Assembly: GCF_037975245.1 (NCBI RefSeq) | Contig: NC_092576.1 | Coordinates: 33,768,611-33,832,610, forward strand | Direction: 5' to 3' | From: Apostichopus japonicus | Lineage: Eukaryota; Echinodermata; Holothuroidea; Aspidochirotida; Stichopodidae | DNA length: 64,000 nt | Shown: positions 37,100-47,438 of the stretch, piece by piece | Numbering within the stretch: the first letter of the stretch is position 1 | How the letters are laid out: each line of letters begins with the position of its first letter | The notes under the pieces: model-generated | Seen by the model: the letters and a program-made list of their open reading frames with translations, nothing else | The model's database searches: none | What the model was told of the DNA's origin: nothing | Translations under genes and position numbers: made by a program

Positions 37100-39600
37100 T
37101 GTAATTTACCATGAAAGTATCCCATTTCTAGTTACTAAATCAACTGTAATTATAATTTTTCTACAGTAGGGTGTGATTATATAACTTCTCTGTATGTGTG
37201 GATATATTATGACTTTTACCTCTCCCTGACTTCTGTAGCTCTCACCTCCCCCATTTATTTTGGTTTCTAACTAGGCCATACACAACAGTCAGTCTCATCA
37301 TCTATAGCGTCCACCCCCCCCCCCACCTGGAAAAATATGTACGCCCCAGTAGGAAAACTACATGAAAAAATTGTAAGCATTGCTTGACAGAGCTGGGAAT
37401 TAAACTGATACCTCATTTTCTACTTCCCTTACCAATATTTTTAAATTCAGTTTGTCATACAATTTTGTTGCTATAAAATAATGTACAGATTTACTACATG
37501 CTAGTGAGTTCATTCTAAAATCCTGCATATTGGTGAAATGTGAAACCTATAACACCAACATCTATCTTGATCACATTTTCTATTGCATAAACATTTGTAC
37601 TTTGTCAATCAATTTCAACATATCCACTCTGGGACATGTTGAAAAAGTGTAATTAAATTCTACAAGTTGCATATGAAATTGTGTGAGTAGATTAATAAAT
37701 TGTAAAGGTCCATTCCCAAATGTTGTTTATGACAAATAGCACTCAGTTATTCAGCAGAATGTACTAAGACACTTTTCAATTTTAAGCTGATGTTTTGCTT
37801 TGATATGTCACAATAATAGAGCATTTTTGTGCAATTCAGAATACTCAATCTTCTAGCCTTTTTAGGTATGTTCATTTAAGCTATGCTCAATGTCATGAAT
37901 GCATTTTTAATGAATTAAGTGCTGAAGTCAACTCCTCAGTGTAGTTCTCATTGGTAATGTTACCTTCTGTATTATAAACTTCTTTACACTGCCCAAAATC
38001 TTTTGCCTTCATATCAACACTAAATCAACCTAGTATTAAATGCAGCATTTTTCCTTCACAGATTTTGTGTGACCTTGCAAACTGGAGGCAATACAGTCAT
38101 ATTATGAATTTTATTCAATTAGTCAATGTATAGATAAACTTAGACATCCAAAAGTTGAAAGCTTGAAAAATCCATAGATATGGTATGTATAGCTTTCTGA
38201 ATATAGCACAATGTTACTTATGAGCAATTGTTTCAAAACCCATTTTACAAGGTGTTAAATGGTTGAGAAATGCACCTAAAATCTGAACACACAAAGTCCC
38301 TGTAACCTCCCGCAAAAGCCTTTCAAATGGTTTGACTATACACCACTCAAATGCCACCACTCTTGGCAAAACATTTTCAGGTGAATTCATGTCCATACTA
38401 CTTGATTATTTGTGCATGCATCAATAACAATTAAAGGTGACTTACCAGAGTATATCTATAGCCAATTGTGGGTAGTCAGCCATTCATAATTGATGACCAA
38501 TGGAATTCTCAGTTTGTAACAAATTTCTGCCACAGCTGTGTAATACAAACAAACATTTTTCAATGCAATATCCATAACTATATTCTCAGTGATGTACATA
38601 CAAAATTATATTCCAATGATGCATACAGTTTTTGTAATAATGCAAGACCCCTAAATGTTAAGTCCTTTGCCTACTGTAACAAATTACTGAAGTATTATAC
38701 TAAATAAACAATAATAGTTTGCTGTTACTGGCTTGGTGATCAATGGTTTTCCCTGCTTAATGAAACATACTTGAGTTAATAAAGCAAACTATTGTTTTAT
38801 GCAATATTGTGCTCTGTACTTCTTCATACAAAATATTCAAGTTAAGTAGCCAGACATATGAAAAAGAATTGGTAATTACTTGATGAAGAGATTCTTGGCC
38901 CCACAAAATTAACCATTTGGAGGTAAGAAAATATGAATTACTTAAAATGATAAATTGATGAATCTCTGCAAATCATTGGAGCTCCCTATTAATCAAGGTG
39001 CCTACTTCGCCAAAGTGTTCAATAGGCCTTATTACATACTTAATAAAGATAAGAGGAACACTCACCATCACAGATTCAAAATGATCCCATACTTTCTTGT
39101 ATATTTTTCGTGGCAGTTCCATGCAATTAGTGTACAAATTACACTAATCTTTTCCTCAATTACCAGTGCCCGGGGTTTTCGAGTTACGATTTGTATTGAA
39201 GAACCGATGTATTTATAAATGCCTTAGTTAAAGCCTACATTCTGGAAATTTAATTGATTATATTTGCAAGCTATGTTACTAGTTACAAATAAATCATGAC
39301 CAGTTGTATCATTGTTGAATGTGTATCATTCGTTTACCAACCTAAGCCAAGTGCAGACATGATGCAGGCCTACATATGGCGAGAACAAAAAAGTGTTGAA
39401 AATACCACACTAGTGTCTAGGATATACATCAAATGTAACTTGTTACAGTAATGACATTTCTTCTATCTCTTTACTGCACACCAATGCCAGTTCTCACCAA
39501 TTACCGATTCAGGATAAACATTTTTTCTCTGCTGTATGGATCTATCAAACAATGACTTTTGGAAAGCACTTTATATAAAGTTGCTAAAGAAGTTATAACA
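37100..39600. other. Non-coding stretch
   Basis: No supported exon. A GTAAGT donor after ATGGCTGACTACCC on the minus strand near 38431-38475 could be a first exon, but no matching acceptor exon was found. Confidence 0.35.
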
Positions 39601-39610
39601 CTTTGCGTTG

Positions 39611-39690
39611 TAACTTGAAATTTTACCAGATCACTCTAGGCATGGTAGAGCATAGGTGCTAAGGTTGTGGGGAGACAGGTAAGCAAGGAT
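39611..39690 (+). pseudogene. Decayed copy of the exon end found at 4347-4680
   Basis: TTTTACCAGATCACTCTAGG, CATGGTAGAGCATAGGTG and GTTGTGGGGAGACAGGTAAG align in order with the minus-strand exon end and donor near 4340-4430. The copy has small indels that break the frame. It is a remnant of another member of this family. Confidence 0.5.
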
Positions 39691-40030
39691 GCAGAGTAAA
39701 TACATCCTTTTCCCTCTGTCATTATTCCAACAGCACAATTTCTACACTGCATTGAAAGCAATAGTTTGGGGCAGATTAGAACTGCACAAGGCAAAATGGT
39801 GGCAGTAATTAAGAACCTGCCCAAGTTCAGTCAAGCGTGAAGGTCAATTGTATGGAGGTGTGTGAACAGGCATTAACAAAGAGGGGTTGTCAGAGAGATG
39901 TTTCAGCCTGATAGTTGCATTGAAAATGTACAGTGTCCTTACGGGGTACTGAATTTGTTCCCCGTAAGGAATGTGTACCCTGTAAGTAATGCTGAAACTC
40001 GTATAGTACCCCATAAGGTATCAAACTTGA

Positions 40031-40076
40031 ACACACTCACACACACACACACACATACACACACACACACACACAC
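40031..40076. repeat. (CA)n microsatellite
   Basis: An interrupted AC dinucleotide run, followed by CGCCAACCTGACTGCATAGG, which also follows a CA run near 52955. Confidence 0.9.
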
Positions 40077-40306
40077 GCCAACCTGACTGCATAGGTTCCT
40101 TTTGATTTATATATCTAGCCTTTCTTTGCTTACATTTTATGCCATTTTAAATTGATAACGTATAAGTAACCTTTTCAATTTGCATATTTGCTATGTTGCT
40201 GAATATTTCTAGCTACCAAAAATAGTGCTCTTATGTGAGGTGGGATGCAGATATCGACTAAGAAACAAAACAGAGGATACCCTTCCAAAAGGGTCATACA
40301 TTCCAT

Positions 40307-40495
40307 TCAAAATACATTGCATTGCTTAACAACTTTATAATCAACTTGATTTTTAGTCAACTCCCTACAGTCTATAGAAGGAGTGATGACCACCGAACGA
40401 TAGAAAATAACTAACTTTAAGTCTAACGTAGATATGATGTAACTCCATACAGTACATCGTTCTATGTATAGTGTTTTTAGCGATGCTTGATTCAT
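40307..40495 (-). CDS. Candidate further exon of the NLR gene (LRR-like)
   Basis: The frame opens after AAGCTCGCAAG at phase 0, the phase at which the exon 41941-41999 ends, and reads MNQASLKTLYIERCTVWSYI, then STLDLKLVIFYRSVVITPS and a TGA. The LKTLYI..C and LDLKLVIF spacing is leucine-rich-repeat-like. The acceptor is weak and no polyadenylation signal was found just downstream. It may be the final exon, or a decayed one separated by the Penelope-like insertion. Confidence 0.35.
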   Translation of the reverse strand: MNQASLKTLYIERCTVWSYIISTLDLKLVIFYRSVVITPSIDCRELTKNQVDYKVVKQCNVF

Positions 40496-41085
40496 CTTGC
40501 GAGCTTAAAGTTATAAATAGTTACTGAAAGAAGATCCTCGATGTTAACAGAGGGTGTTATTGTAGGTCCTAACATAGCCGGAGATAAAAAAAACGTAAAT
40601 AATCTATAATTTTACAGTCCAAGGTACTGGCAACATGTTTCAGAAATATTTTATATACTTTTTGTAAGTCTGTAAGATTACATTTAATAATATATTTACA
40701 GACTGAACAAAACTTATATAATATAATATTGTGGAACTTGTTGCCAGTACTTTTTCTTTTAAAATCACAGAGATGTTATTATTTAAACAGTATATGGGTT
40801 CAGTCATCTTATTGCAGTATGCACGAAATTTGTATATATGTTGCTTCTAATTCTAAACTTGCCATTGTCATAATAAGCAAACTATTATGAAATACTACAA
40901 CTCACTCACAGGTTATGAGCACAATGACTTTTCATCAAATCCGCTCAGAGCTCATTGCATTTGCTCCGTTCTCTAGTTTGATATATGTCCAACTTTCACT
41001 AATGAAGTGAATTTTATTGTTTGTTAATGTTTCATTGCCAATGTATGGATATTGCCTCATTTGCAAGGAATCTCAGCATATTAGC

Positions 41086-41090
<5 letters not shown>

Positions 41091-41126
<36 letters not shown>
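41091..41126. repeat. (TA)n microsatellite
   Basis: A pure TA run immediately upstream of the Penelope-like fragment. Confidence 0.9.
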
Positions 41127-41132
<6 letters not shown>

Positions 41133-41134
41133 CC

Positions 41135-41706
41135 CAACAACAACCCAACAACAAATGCCACCAAAACTTGCAACTGCAGAGATAAAGGAGCGTACCCTCT
41201 GCGTGGAGAGTGCTTAGCCAATTCAATTGTGTACGAAGCCACCGTCACTTCCGGTCCCGATTCGTGGTCATACGTTGGGCTCACCGGGGGCGATTTTAAA
41301 TCTAGGTACCGCAACCACACAAAGTCGTTTCGCAACAAAAAATATGAAAAGGAGACAGAACTTTCCAAGCATATCTGGGCATTGAAAAGTAAGGGGAGCG
41401 ATTATACTATTGAATGGAACATATTGAAGCAATCCGACACACACCAACGCGAATCAGGAGCATGTAATCTATGCATGGAAGAGAAGCTGGCCATAGTACC
41501 GTCGAAGGACAGATGCATTAACAAAATATCAGAGCTGTAATCACGCTTTCGCCATGGCAACCGTAAACACACACGACTGAAACCGAGATGGCCTTTGTTG
41601 ACCAGTTCAGTTGCCTGATGATCTGTACGCAAGCCGTACCCGTGAAACCCTGAGTAGCAGTATGATGGTATTTTAGTTATGTATATTAAGTGATATATAT
41701 ATATAT
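41135..41706 (+). mobile_element. 5'-truncated Penelope-like element: GIY-YIG endonuclease domain
   Basis: The plus-strand frame to the TAA at 41538-41540 reads TKTCNCRDKGAYPLRGEC, SIVYEATV, SYVGLTGGDFKSRYRNHTKS, ELSKHIWALK, then GACNLCMEEKLAIV and NKISEL. The CNC..C cluster, the SYVGLT core of the GIY-YIG fold with its R..NH and E-LSKHIW signatures, and the CNLC..EKL motif are characteristic of the C-terminal nuclease of Penelope-like retroelements. The reverse transcriptase is absent: the 5' side ends in a TA microsatellite (41091-41126), and a second TA run lies at 41694-41707. The 3' untranslated part includes a CCTGATGATCTGTACGCAAG segment. It lies downstream of the NLR gene's last firm exon, on the opposite strand. 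Confidence 0.7.
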
Positions 41707-41940
41707 ATGTACTCAAAATATGAATCATTGGTTATGGGTATTAGATGACGAAATAACGCCCCTAAAATCTTACCTCCCATCAAGTATTCCCTTGTTGATA
41801 AACGTGCACACACACTAAAGTGTCACTCACTCATTTCAGCAAGGAATAACAAACATGCGCACATGTATATACTCAATATATCTTCTGCATAACATTGGTT
41901 ATGGATCTTAGATGATGAAATAACGCTCTCAAACCCTTAC

Positions 41941-41999
41941 CTCCCAGTGACCATTCTGAAGATCCAAATGAAAGTCGATGTCGAATGGACGCCAACGAA
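41941..41999 (-). CDS. NLR gene exon 5
   Basis: A 59-nt exon between TTTTTATGTAG and CTGGGAG/GTAAGGG. It reads RWRPFDIDFHLDLQNGHWE, ending at phase 0. A partial duplicate of its donor region and intron start lies at 41717-41790. Confidence 0.6.
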
Positions 42000-44900
42000 C
42001 TACATAAAAAGATAAAAAGAATGAAATACCCATATTTTGGTATTACAATAAATAGCTAAATACATACCGCTGCTCTATGTTGTTGAAAGTCAGTTTGCTA
42101 ACATCTGAATTTGTTTCATCCGCAATGTATCTTAGCTATACTTTACTTTACATATGTCATACTTGATAGTTTTTCAGTTGTAAACATTACTTAATGAGAT
42201 GAACAAACAAAAATTGTATCAGTTAATACCGTCCATTCCCTTAAGTTTACCACAAATATTCCGAGTCTTCATTATGTGTGTAAGTGCCTCAGGTGAGACG
42301 GAAGCTGGCAGCTGTAGTTGATCAAACCTGGAAATGAGAAAAAGATTGATTGTGATTGGTATGACTTCCAACGAAAAAGTTAAATACAACCACCCATTTG
42401 CGATATTTTATTAGTGTGTGCAAATCTGCACGTAATGAAAGTTAAGCCAGAGTATGAAGTATATGCTTACAAGTAATAGAATTTAAGTGTTTAGCTCGAG
42501 TTGTTTTACTGTTAGACTGTGAACATGGGAAGTTAACACATTAGCTATCCCGTGCTATCTGGCGGTAGTTCAGATCGGGCTTCGATGTCTTATTTATTTG
42601 ATAGCTATTGCCAGTAATTTGCGGAGCGAAGTTTCTGTACTGTAAAATGTGTCTATCCATCGACACTATATTCGTCAACTATTACTAAGTTTTCTTTACT
42701 TGCCTGCAATATTTATATGTAGGTTACTCGTAATTGCACATATGCTAACATTGCAAGTTACAAACAAACGTCTACATTGCGGAACAAATTACATTTCTAT
42801 GTGATTAAACAGTAGATTCAGTGACCAAATATGTAAAGAATGTCCTTGCAAGACTCAGTAAGTGCCCAGCAGTAGCAGAAAATATTGCACAGTGAAGCTA
42901 GCGATTCAGGAGACGATGAATTCCGCTTCGCACGATTCATATATCGTAGAAGTTCTTACGTTACTTGGCCTAAGAGTAATAAACAAAGCTACAGGTATAG
43001 ACCACAAGTTGTTAGGCCTTGAAGTAATAGTAACGTAGTAGGTCAACTAGGAAGTTCAACGTTTTCGTGTATTAAGACCTCCTTCAACTAAGTAGCTTGT
43101 TGTAAATGATTAACTTAACTACGAAATGAAATCATTAGAAATAGCATCAGTGCATGACTCGGTAAAGAAATTATTTTAATGACTAATATATGTGCGTTAT
43201 ACATAGGTCTGTAGAAACATGATCTGAACCATACTCCATGAAAAGAACCTCCTCATATGAATGATCAGTTGTATACGTAATGTACAATGTTTATGAGACA
43301 ACCTTAACGGCAACTGCATTTACTCCATCCACATCCGTTAGAGTAAACTTCTTGAACTTTACTTACATCAGCTCCTTTATACGTTGACATTTCATTCCAT
43401 AGCGGAAAAAAATCAAAATTTCCTTTGCTGTTAATGTCTCCTGATTGGCACTTTGTGCATCACCATGTCGTCGATATTGATTTCCATAGGATATTCCTGA
43501 TAATGTCTCCTGGTTGTCATCACCATGTCGTAGATATTGATCTATACAGGGTATTACTGATAATGTCTCCGTGTTGTCATGCTGTGGATTACTTCCAGCT
43601 ATGTGTATCTTTTCTACAGTCGGAAGTATTGGTAAAGATATCCCGCTGTGCAATACAATAGTGTCGCCTTCAAACTTGATGGAAGAGTACTCGAGGTGTA
43701 AACAAGATATTGGAATCTGTGACAGAGACAAATCAGGATGCTTAAAAAGTTATTATTTACGAACAGGACGACAGTATTGTAACGTATGAATTAAAGTTAG
43801 ATTCTCCAGAACAACAACTAGAGCAGCATAAAGTGATACAATCGTAAAAACAGTCTACTCCATGGTATAATGCTGTTAAGTGCCAATGCTTGATATATTC
43901 TGTCGAATAAACCTCATTTCATTTCACCTGGCTGGTAAATATGGATGAGTAGTGTATTAGTGTATTAGTAAAATACATTATTCTTGTACTTTTACTAAGA
44001 AGGTTCGGATTAAATTCTATCAAACTAGATAGCAAAGCTTCCTCAACGCAAGACGTACCATATTCTTTGTCGATATTCTTCTAGAAAGTTAGTATTATAT
44101 TGCCACCATATATCCTTGAGAAGTTTGTATATTGTGTAGAGTAACCATGACATTTCGGAAATTAGTGCAAATACTAAGTACTGCTAGTCAAGTTGGTACA
44201 CTGTTGAGAAGATTACAGGCTACGACTTTCATAGCAAGGAACAAACTTTGATCATTCATTTCTCCCAAACTTTGCTAATACGTATTACCTTAATGAAAAC
44301 AAGGATTGCTTTCAATTTGTATTAGTTATATCAGAAGACTAAGTAGCGTAAACCAGGAACTCTGTCGATGTACTACTATATCAGTGACATCACTAATAAA
44401 TCATCAACAAGTAGTATACGTTAATGACTGCGTAGCCATGCAATGTATGAAATTGTATTTTCTTAAACATTGTACCAGTTTCCTCCTCTTTATTTGTGTA
44501 GTTTTATGTTTATAGAACAACTGCCCAATTACTGTTATAACCATCACATTGTAAATTATCGGCTACCGACACTACATTGGCATTAATGATAACTGAGATT
44601 ACAGTACATCATGTTAAAGAAGTAACTTACACGATTAACCAATTTCATCTAACATAAACGGCTTGCTGTTCCAGACTAAATGTAATCATCGAAACATTTA
44701 ACTTTTAATTAAATTCTTGAAGACTTTGGTATTTATTCTTAACCGAAAACTCTTTCTGAAATTCTAAAGCATTTACATGTCATGCCTATATGTTGAAGTA
44801 TATGTTCAATTTCTCAATATCATCAGATTGATTTGGTGTCAAATAATGAACGTGAACTAGAGTTTTAGCGCAATTGGCACATGCAGATATTTTCCTAATT

Positions 44901-47164
44901 AGTTTAAATATACGACAACCTTTGCAATTTTCCTGAAAAAAACCTGCTGTATATTTTTTAGCTAGGAAAACCATCCAACTTCTTTAAATCTATGAAATAT
45001 TTTAGGCGGTTTAAAATCATATACTTTTCAATGACTGACAATGGACTTGAGAATAAAGAAAAACAAAACCATTATAAAAATAGTAAACAGTTCCTAACTT
45101 AGGTGCAGGAAAAAATAATCTAAACACTCATTGGCATATATTGTGTGGCTTTCAATGATCAGACTGAGTATGACTATGACATTTGTTACATTGTGTTACA
45201 TTGTTTCAGAACTTTTGAAGGTATAACTACACAAAATTGACTTATTTATCAAAGTCAATTCACTGCGCTAGGAATTCCATCATTAGAGAGAAAAAGCTAC
45301 AAAACACTTTAAGCCTTTGATACAAGGTCTCTCCGTGTACAGTACGGAATGCCCATTTTTGTTCAGATATGCAGAAAAGAAAACTTAGTTATTTAGGTTA
45401 CTCTCTTCTTTAAATTATAAAAGACTGTTTTTTATTCCACTTACATCATTGGTAGATGCAATCTCCAGCAACTGTGTCGTCGATCTTTGAAGAAGAGCGC
45501 TGTCGCCTCTCTTTATCTTAACGTCTCGCGAGCAGAGATCTTTAACCGAATCCATAATTTTGTTGACGTCACCAGTTTGTTCTAGGATACAGAGAATGGC
45601 AAAAGTATCCCCACCTGGTAAACTCTTCAAATGATTGATGAGTTTCTTTCCAGCATCGGGATCCAGACCACAGGCGAATCTGAAGAGGTACTGAAGATCA
45701 AATGGATCCAAGAACCTGAGCGTTTCTTCGATATCGTATGCCTTTTTTACAAGAGTGACAAGGTGATGGGCTGCATACCATTCACAGAAAAGTTTATGAT
45801 AGAAACGGACCTCCGTTGTAAACAACACATTGTCTACAGTAGAATCATCGCTCACTACCTCTTCTTCGACCAAAATACCAATTAAAATATACTGGTGATA
45901 AGATTCTGGCCCGACTCTTTCACAAAATTCAGTCTTAATCCATGACAACTGTTGGTTTTTCTTGTTTAATCCATCGAAAGCTATTTTGTCTAGCTCATGA
46001 TGTTCCATTTCATGAAGATACAACCTCCTGTGTCTACTGTCCTTAAGTTTCCGTTTCCGATTCAGATGGTCGTAAAAACATCTAATTATGTGTTTAAAAA
46101 AATGTGTGACAGACTTGAATTTCATGACGTCTCTCTGATCATGAGCCATGTGGGCAAACATTACGAATATGAGAGGCACCTGGCAAAGATCGGCAAGGAT
46201 TGAGTTTTCGTATAGCCATTGTTTTATTTTTTCCACTGCCTCATCGTTGTTACCTACTACAGCCTTGCGGATGTACTCGTCCCTAGCTTTGTCATCGAAC
46301 CCTGTTAGTTTGGCCCTCTTAGTTTCTTTTCTAAGATATTCTGGAAGATATCTTGTCGTTAAGCTGACATCAAAGTCTTCAAACAGTTCCATCTTCCATC
46401 CATACTCGTCATATCCATCCAAAGTAATGTGGATGGACGAGCAACTTTTAATGATCTTTTCAATATCATATTGGCTAACACGGGGTTCACGGGACAGAAG
46501 GAACGACTTAATCGCCCCAAAGAGATGCTTTACTCTTCCAAGTTGTCTTAGCCGAAGAAGAATTAGTATTTCTACATTTTTCATCGGGGAATCCGATACG
46601 TCATTGCACCAATCGTAGGCCAGCTGAAGGGTTAACGTTGACTTACCATACCCGGGCTCTCCTTGTATAATGCGTCTCTTGGATTTACACCGGAAGTCAG
46701 TATAAACACTTTTGTAAGATTCCAAACGCTCCCATGATCCCCCGGTGCCTCGCGTCAGCTCTGGTGCCAGACAAACTTCAACGCCCCCTTCTACAAAGAC
46801 CTTGTCTACACAATAAAGTCTATCTTTAACATATGGTAGCGGTTGAATCGCATCATATTGGTCTTTGTATGTCTTTTTGAGACCTTCTATCAGAAATATT
46901 TTCTTCTCTGAAGAAAAAAAAGAAACAGTGTGTAAATGTTCTACGTATGACTACATTTGACAAACAATAAGTTAATGGCACTCATGAAAACACGTAAATC
47001 TCAATTGTTTATTCAGTACTGATAATACAGTTTTGTTACTGTTCTGTGTTATTAAGACGACAGGGGGTGGGGGGTTATATTTTTTACCAAAAGAAAGTAA
47101 AGATTCACAAATGACAATGTCAGAGTTAAAGGCATCTACCTTGAAGTTCTGATGTCAGCTCCAT
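41941..47164 (-). CDS. NLR-like NACHT NTPase gene (spliced model)
   Basis: The joined exons are 47140-47164, 45445-46907, 43367-43716, 42230-42327 and 41941-41999; introns are 232, 1728, 1039 and 230 bp, all GT..AG. Phases are consistent throughout (1, 0, 2, 1, then 0 at the last donor). The product is about 665 residues as far as followed: a short N terminus, NACHT NTPase, helical/winged-helix region and leucine-rich-type modules. NLR proteins are cytosolic sensors that oligomerise through NACHT on ligand detection; they are expanded in echinoderms and amphioxus. No Death, CARD or DED domain precedes NACHT in this model, so it is either an effector-less form or has an undetected upstream exon. 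The 3' end is open: the last exon ends on a donor. Confidence 0.75.
42230..42327 (-). CDS. NLR gene exon 4
   Basis: A 98-nt exon (ATTTCCAG acceptor; GGACG/GTATTAAC donor) reads FDQLQLPASVSPEALTHIM then KTRNICGKLKGMD. The pattern L.LP..VSPEAL is like the start of the leucine-rich region in deuterostome NLRs. It joins exon 3 in phase 2 through a split methionine codon. Confidence 0.65.
42328..43366 (-). other. NLR intron 3
   Basis: 1039 bp, no exon or element recognised. Confidence 0.5.
43367..43716 (-). CDS. NLR gene exon 3 with an internal tandem repeat
   Basis: The 350-nt exon opens (after CTGTCACAG) with IPISCLHLEYSSIKFEGDTI and VLHSGISLPILPTVEKIHI, a leucine-rich-type segment that typically follows the NACHT/winged-helix exon. 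It then carries a direct repeat of about 20 residues (ETLSVIPCIDQYLRHGDD, ETLSGISYGNQYRRHGD, and a third partial ETLTA), matching 60-69-bp DNA units between about 43430 and 43580. It ends in phase 2 at GAGCTGAT/GTAAGT. Confidence 0.7.
43717..45444 (-). other. NLR intron 2
   Basis: 1728 bp, AT-rich, with no coding segment recognised on either strand. Confidence 0.5.
45445..46907 (-). CDS. NLR gene exon 2: NACHT domain and winged-helix region
   Basis: A 1463-nt exon, 487 codons. Walker A GEPGYGKST is at residues 91-99 of the model, Walker B IHITLDGYDEY at about 167-177, and a sensor-like LTTRY at about 191-195. The loop between Walker B and the sensor is short (about 14 residues). Then come LTGFDDKARDEYIRKAV, ADLCQVPLIFVMFAH (the DLCxxPL NACHT landmark), and a winged-helix part with FYHKLFCEWYAAHHL, equivalent to the F.H..F.E..AA..L motif of NACHT proteins. 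It ends at phase 0 (AATGAT/GTAAGT); reading on past the donor soon meets a stop, which supports the splice. The acceptor is CTTCAG before A46907. Confidence 0.85.
47140..47164 (-). CDS. NLR gene first coding exon
   Basis: ATG (47162-47164) in a strong context (ACAATGG) starts MELTSELQ and stops at a GTAGATG donor in phase 1, matching exon 2. The upstream text has no polypyrimidine acceptor, so this looks like a true initial exon. Confidence 0.55.
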
Positions 47165-47165
47165 T

Positions 47166-47175
47166 GTCACGTGAT
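47166..47175. promoter_or_regulatory. Palindromic E-box GTCACGTGAT next to the NLR start codon
   Basis: CACGTG with GT/AT flanks, one base from the TFEB/MITF-type CLEAR consensus, lies 1 nt upstream of the ATG. It could be a promoter element of a short-leader transcript, or chance. Confidence 0.35.
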
Positions 47176-47438
47176 TTACTTCAGACAGTCTACCAAGCGT
47201 GAAGGGGTCGTGTCAGAACAGCCCCTGCCCATTGCTTCTGCGAATCTGTTTTTCTTTCTTAGAAATATGAGAAAAATACTGAAACTAAATATTTACATCA
47301 TTCTGTTAACTGTCAAAATATATACTGCATTGTTTTGTTGTTACATATGGATGGTTCAATGTTTCATTAATAACCAGACAGCAAAACTGCAGTGTGGTTT
47401 CAATGCTGCAACATTTATATTCTTATTTGAATATGACA

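Noticed and set aside
38214-38475. Possible two-exon gene (ATGGCTGACTACCC first exon with GTAAGT donor)
   Set aside because: The following frame lacks a good acceptor and no domain is recognisable.
43425-43789. Plus-strand ORFs over the NLR exon 3
   Set aside because: Antisense shadows of the minus-strand exon with its internal repeat.
45631-46618. Plus-strand ORFs (84, 68 and 156 codons)
   Set aside because: Antisense shadows of the NACHT exon.
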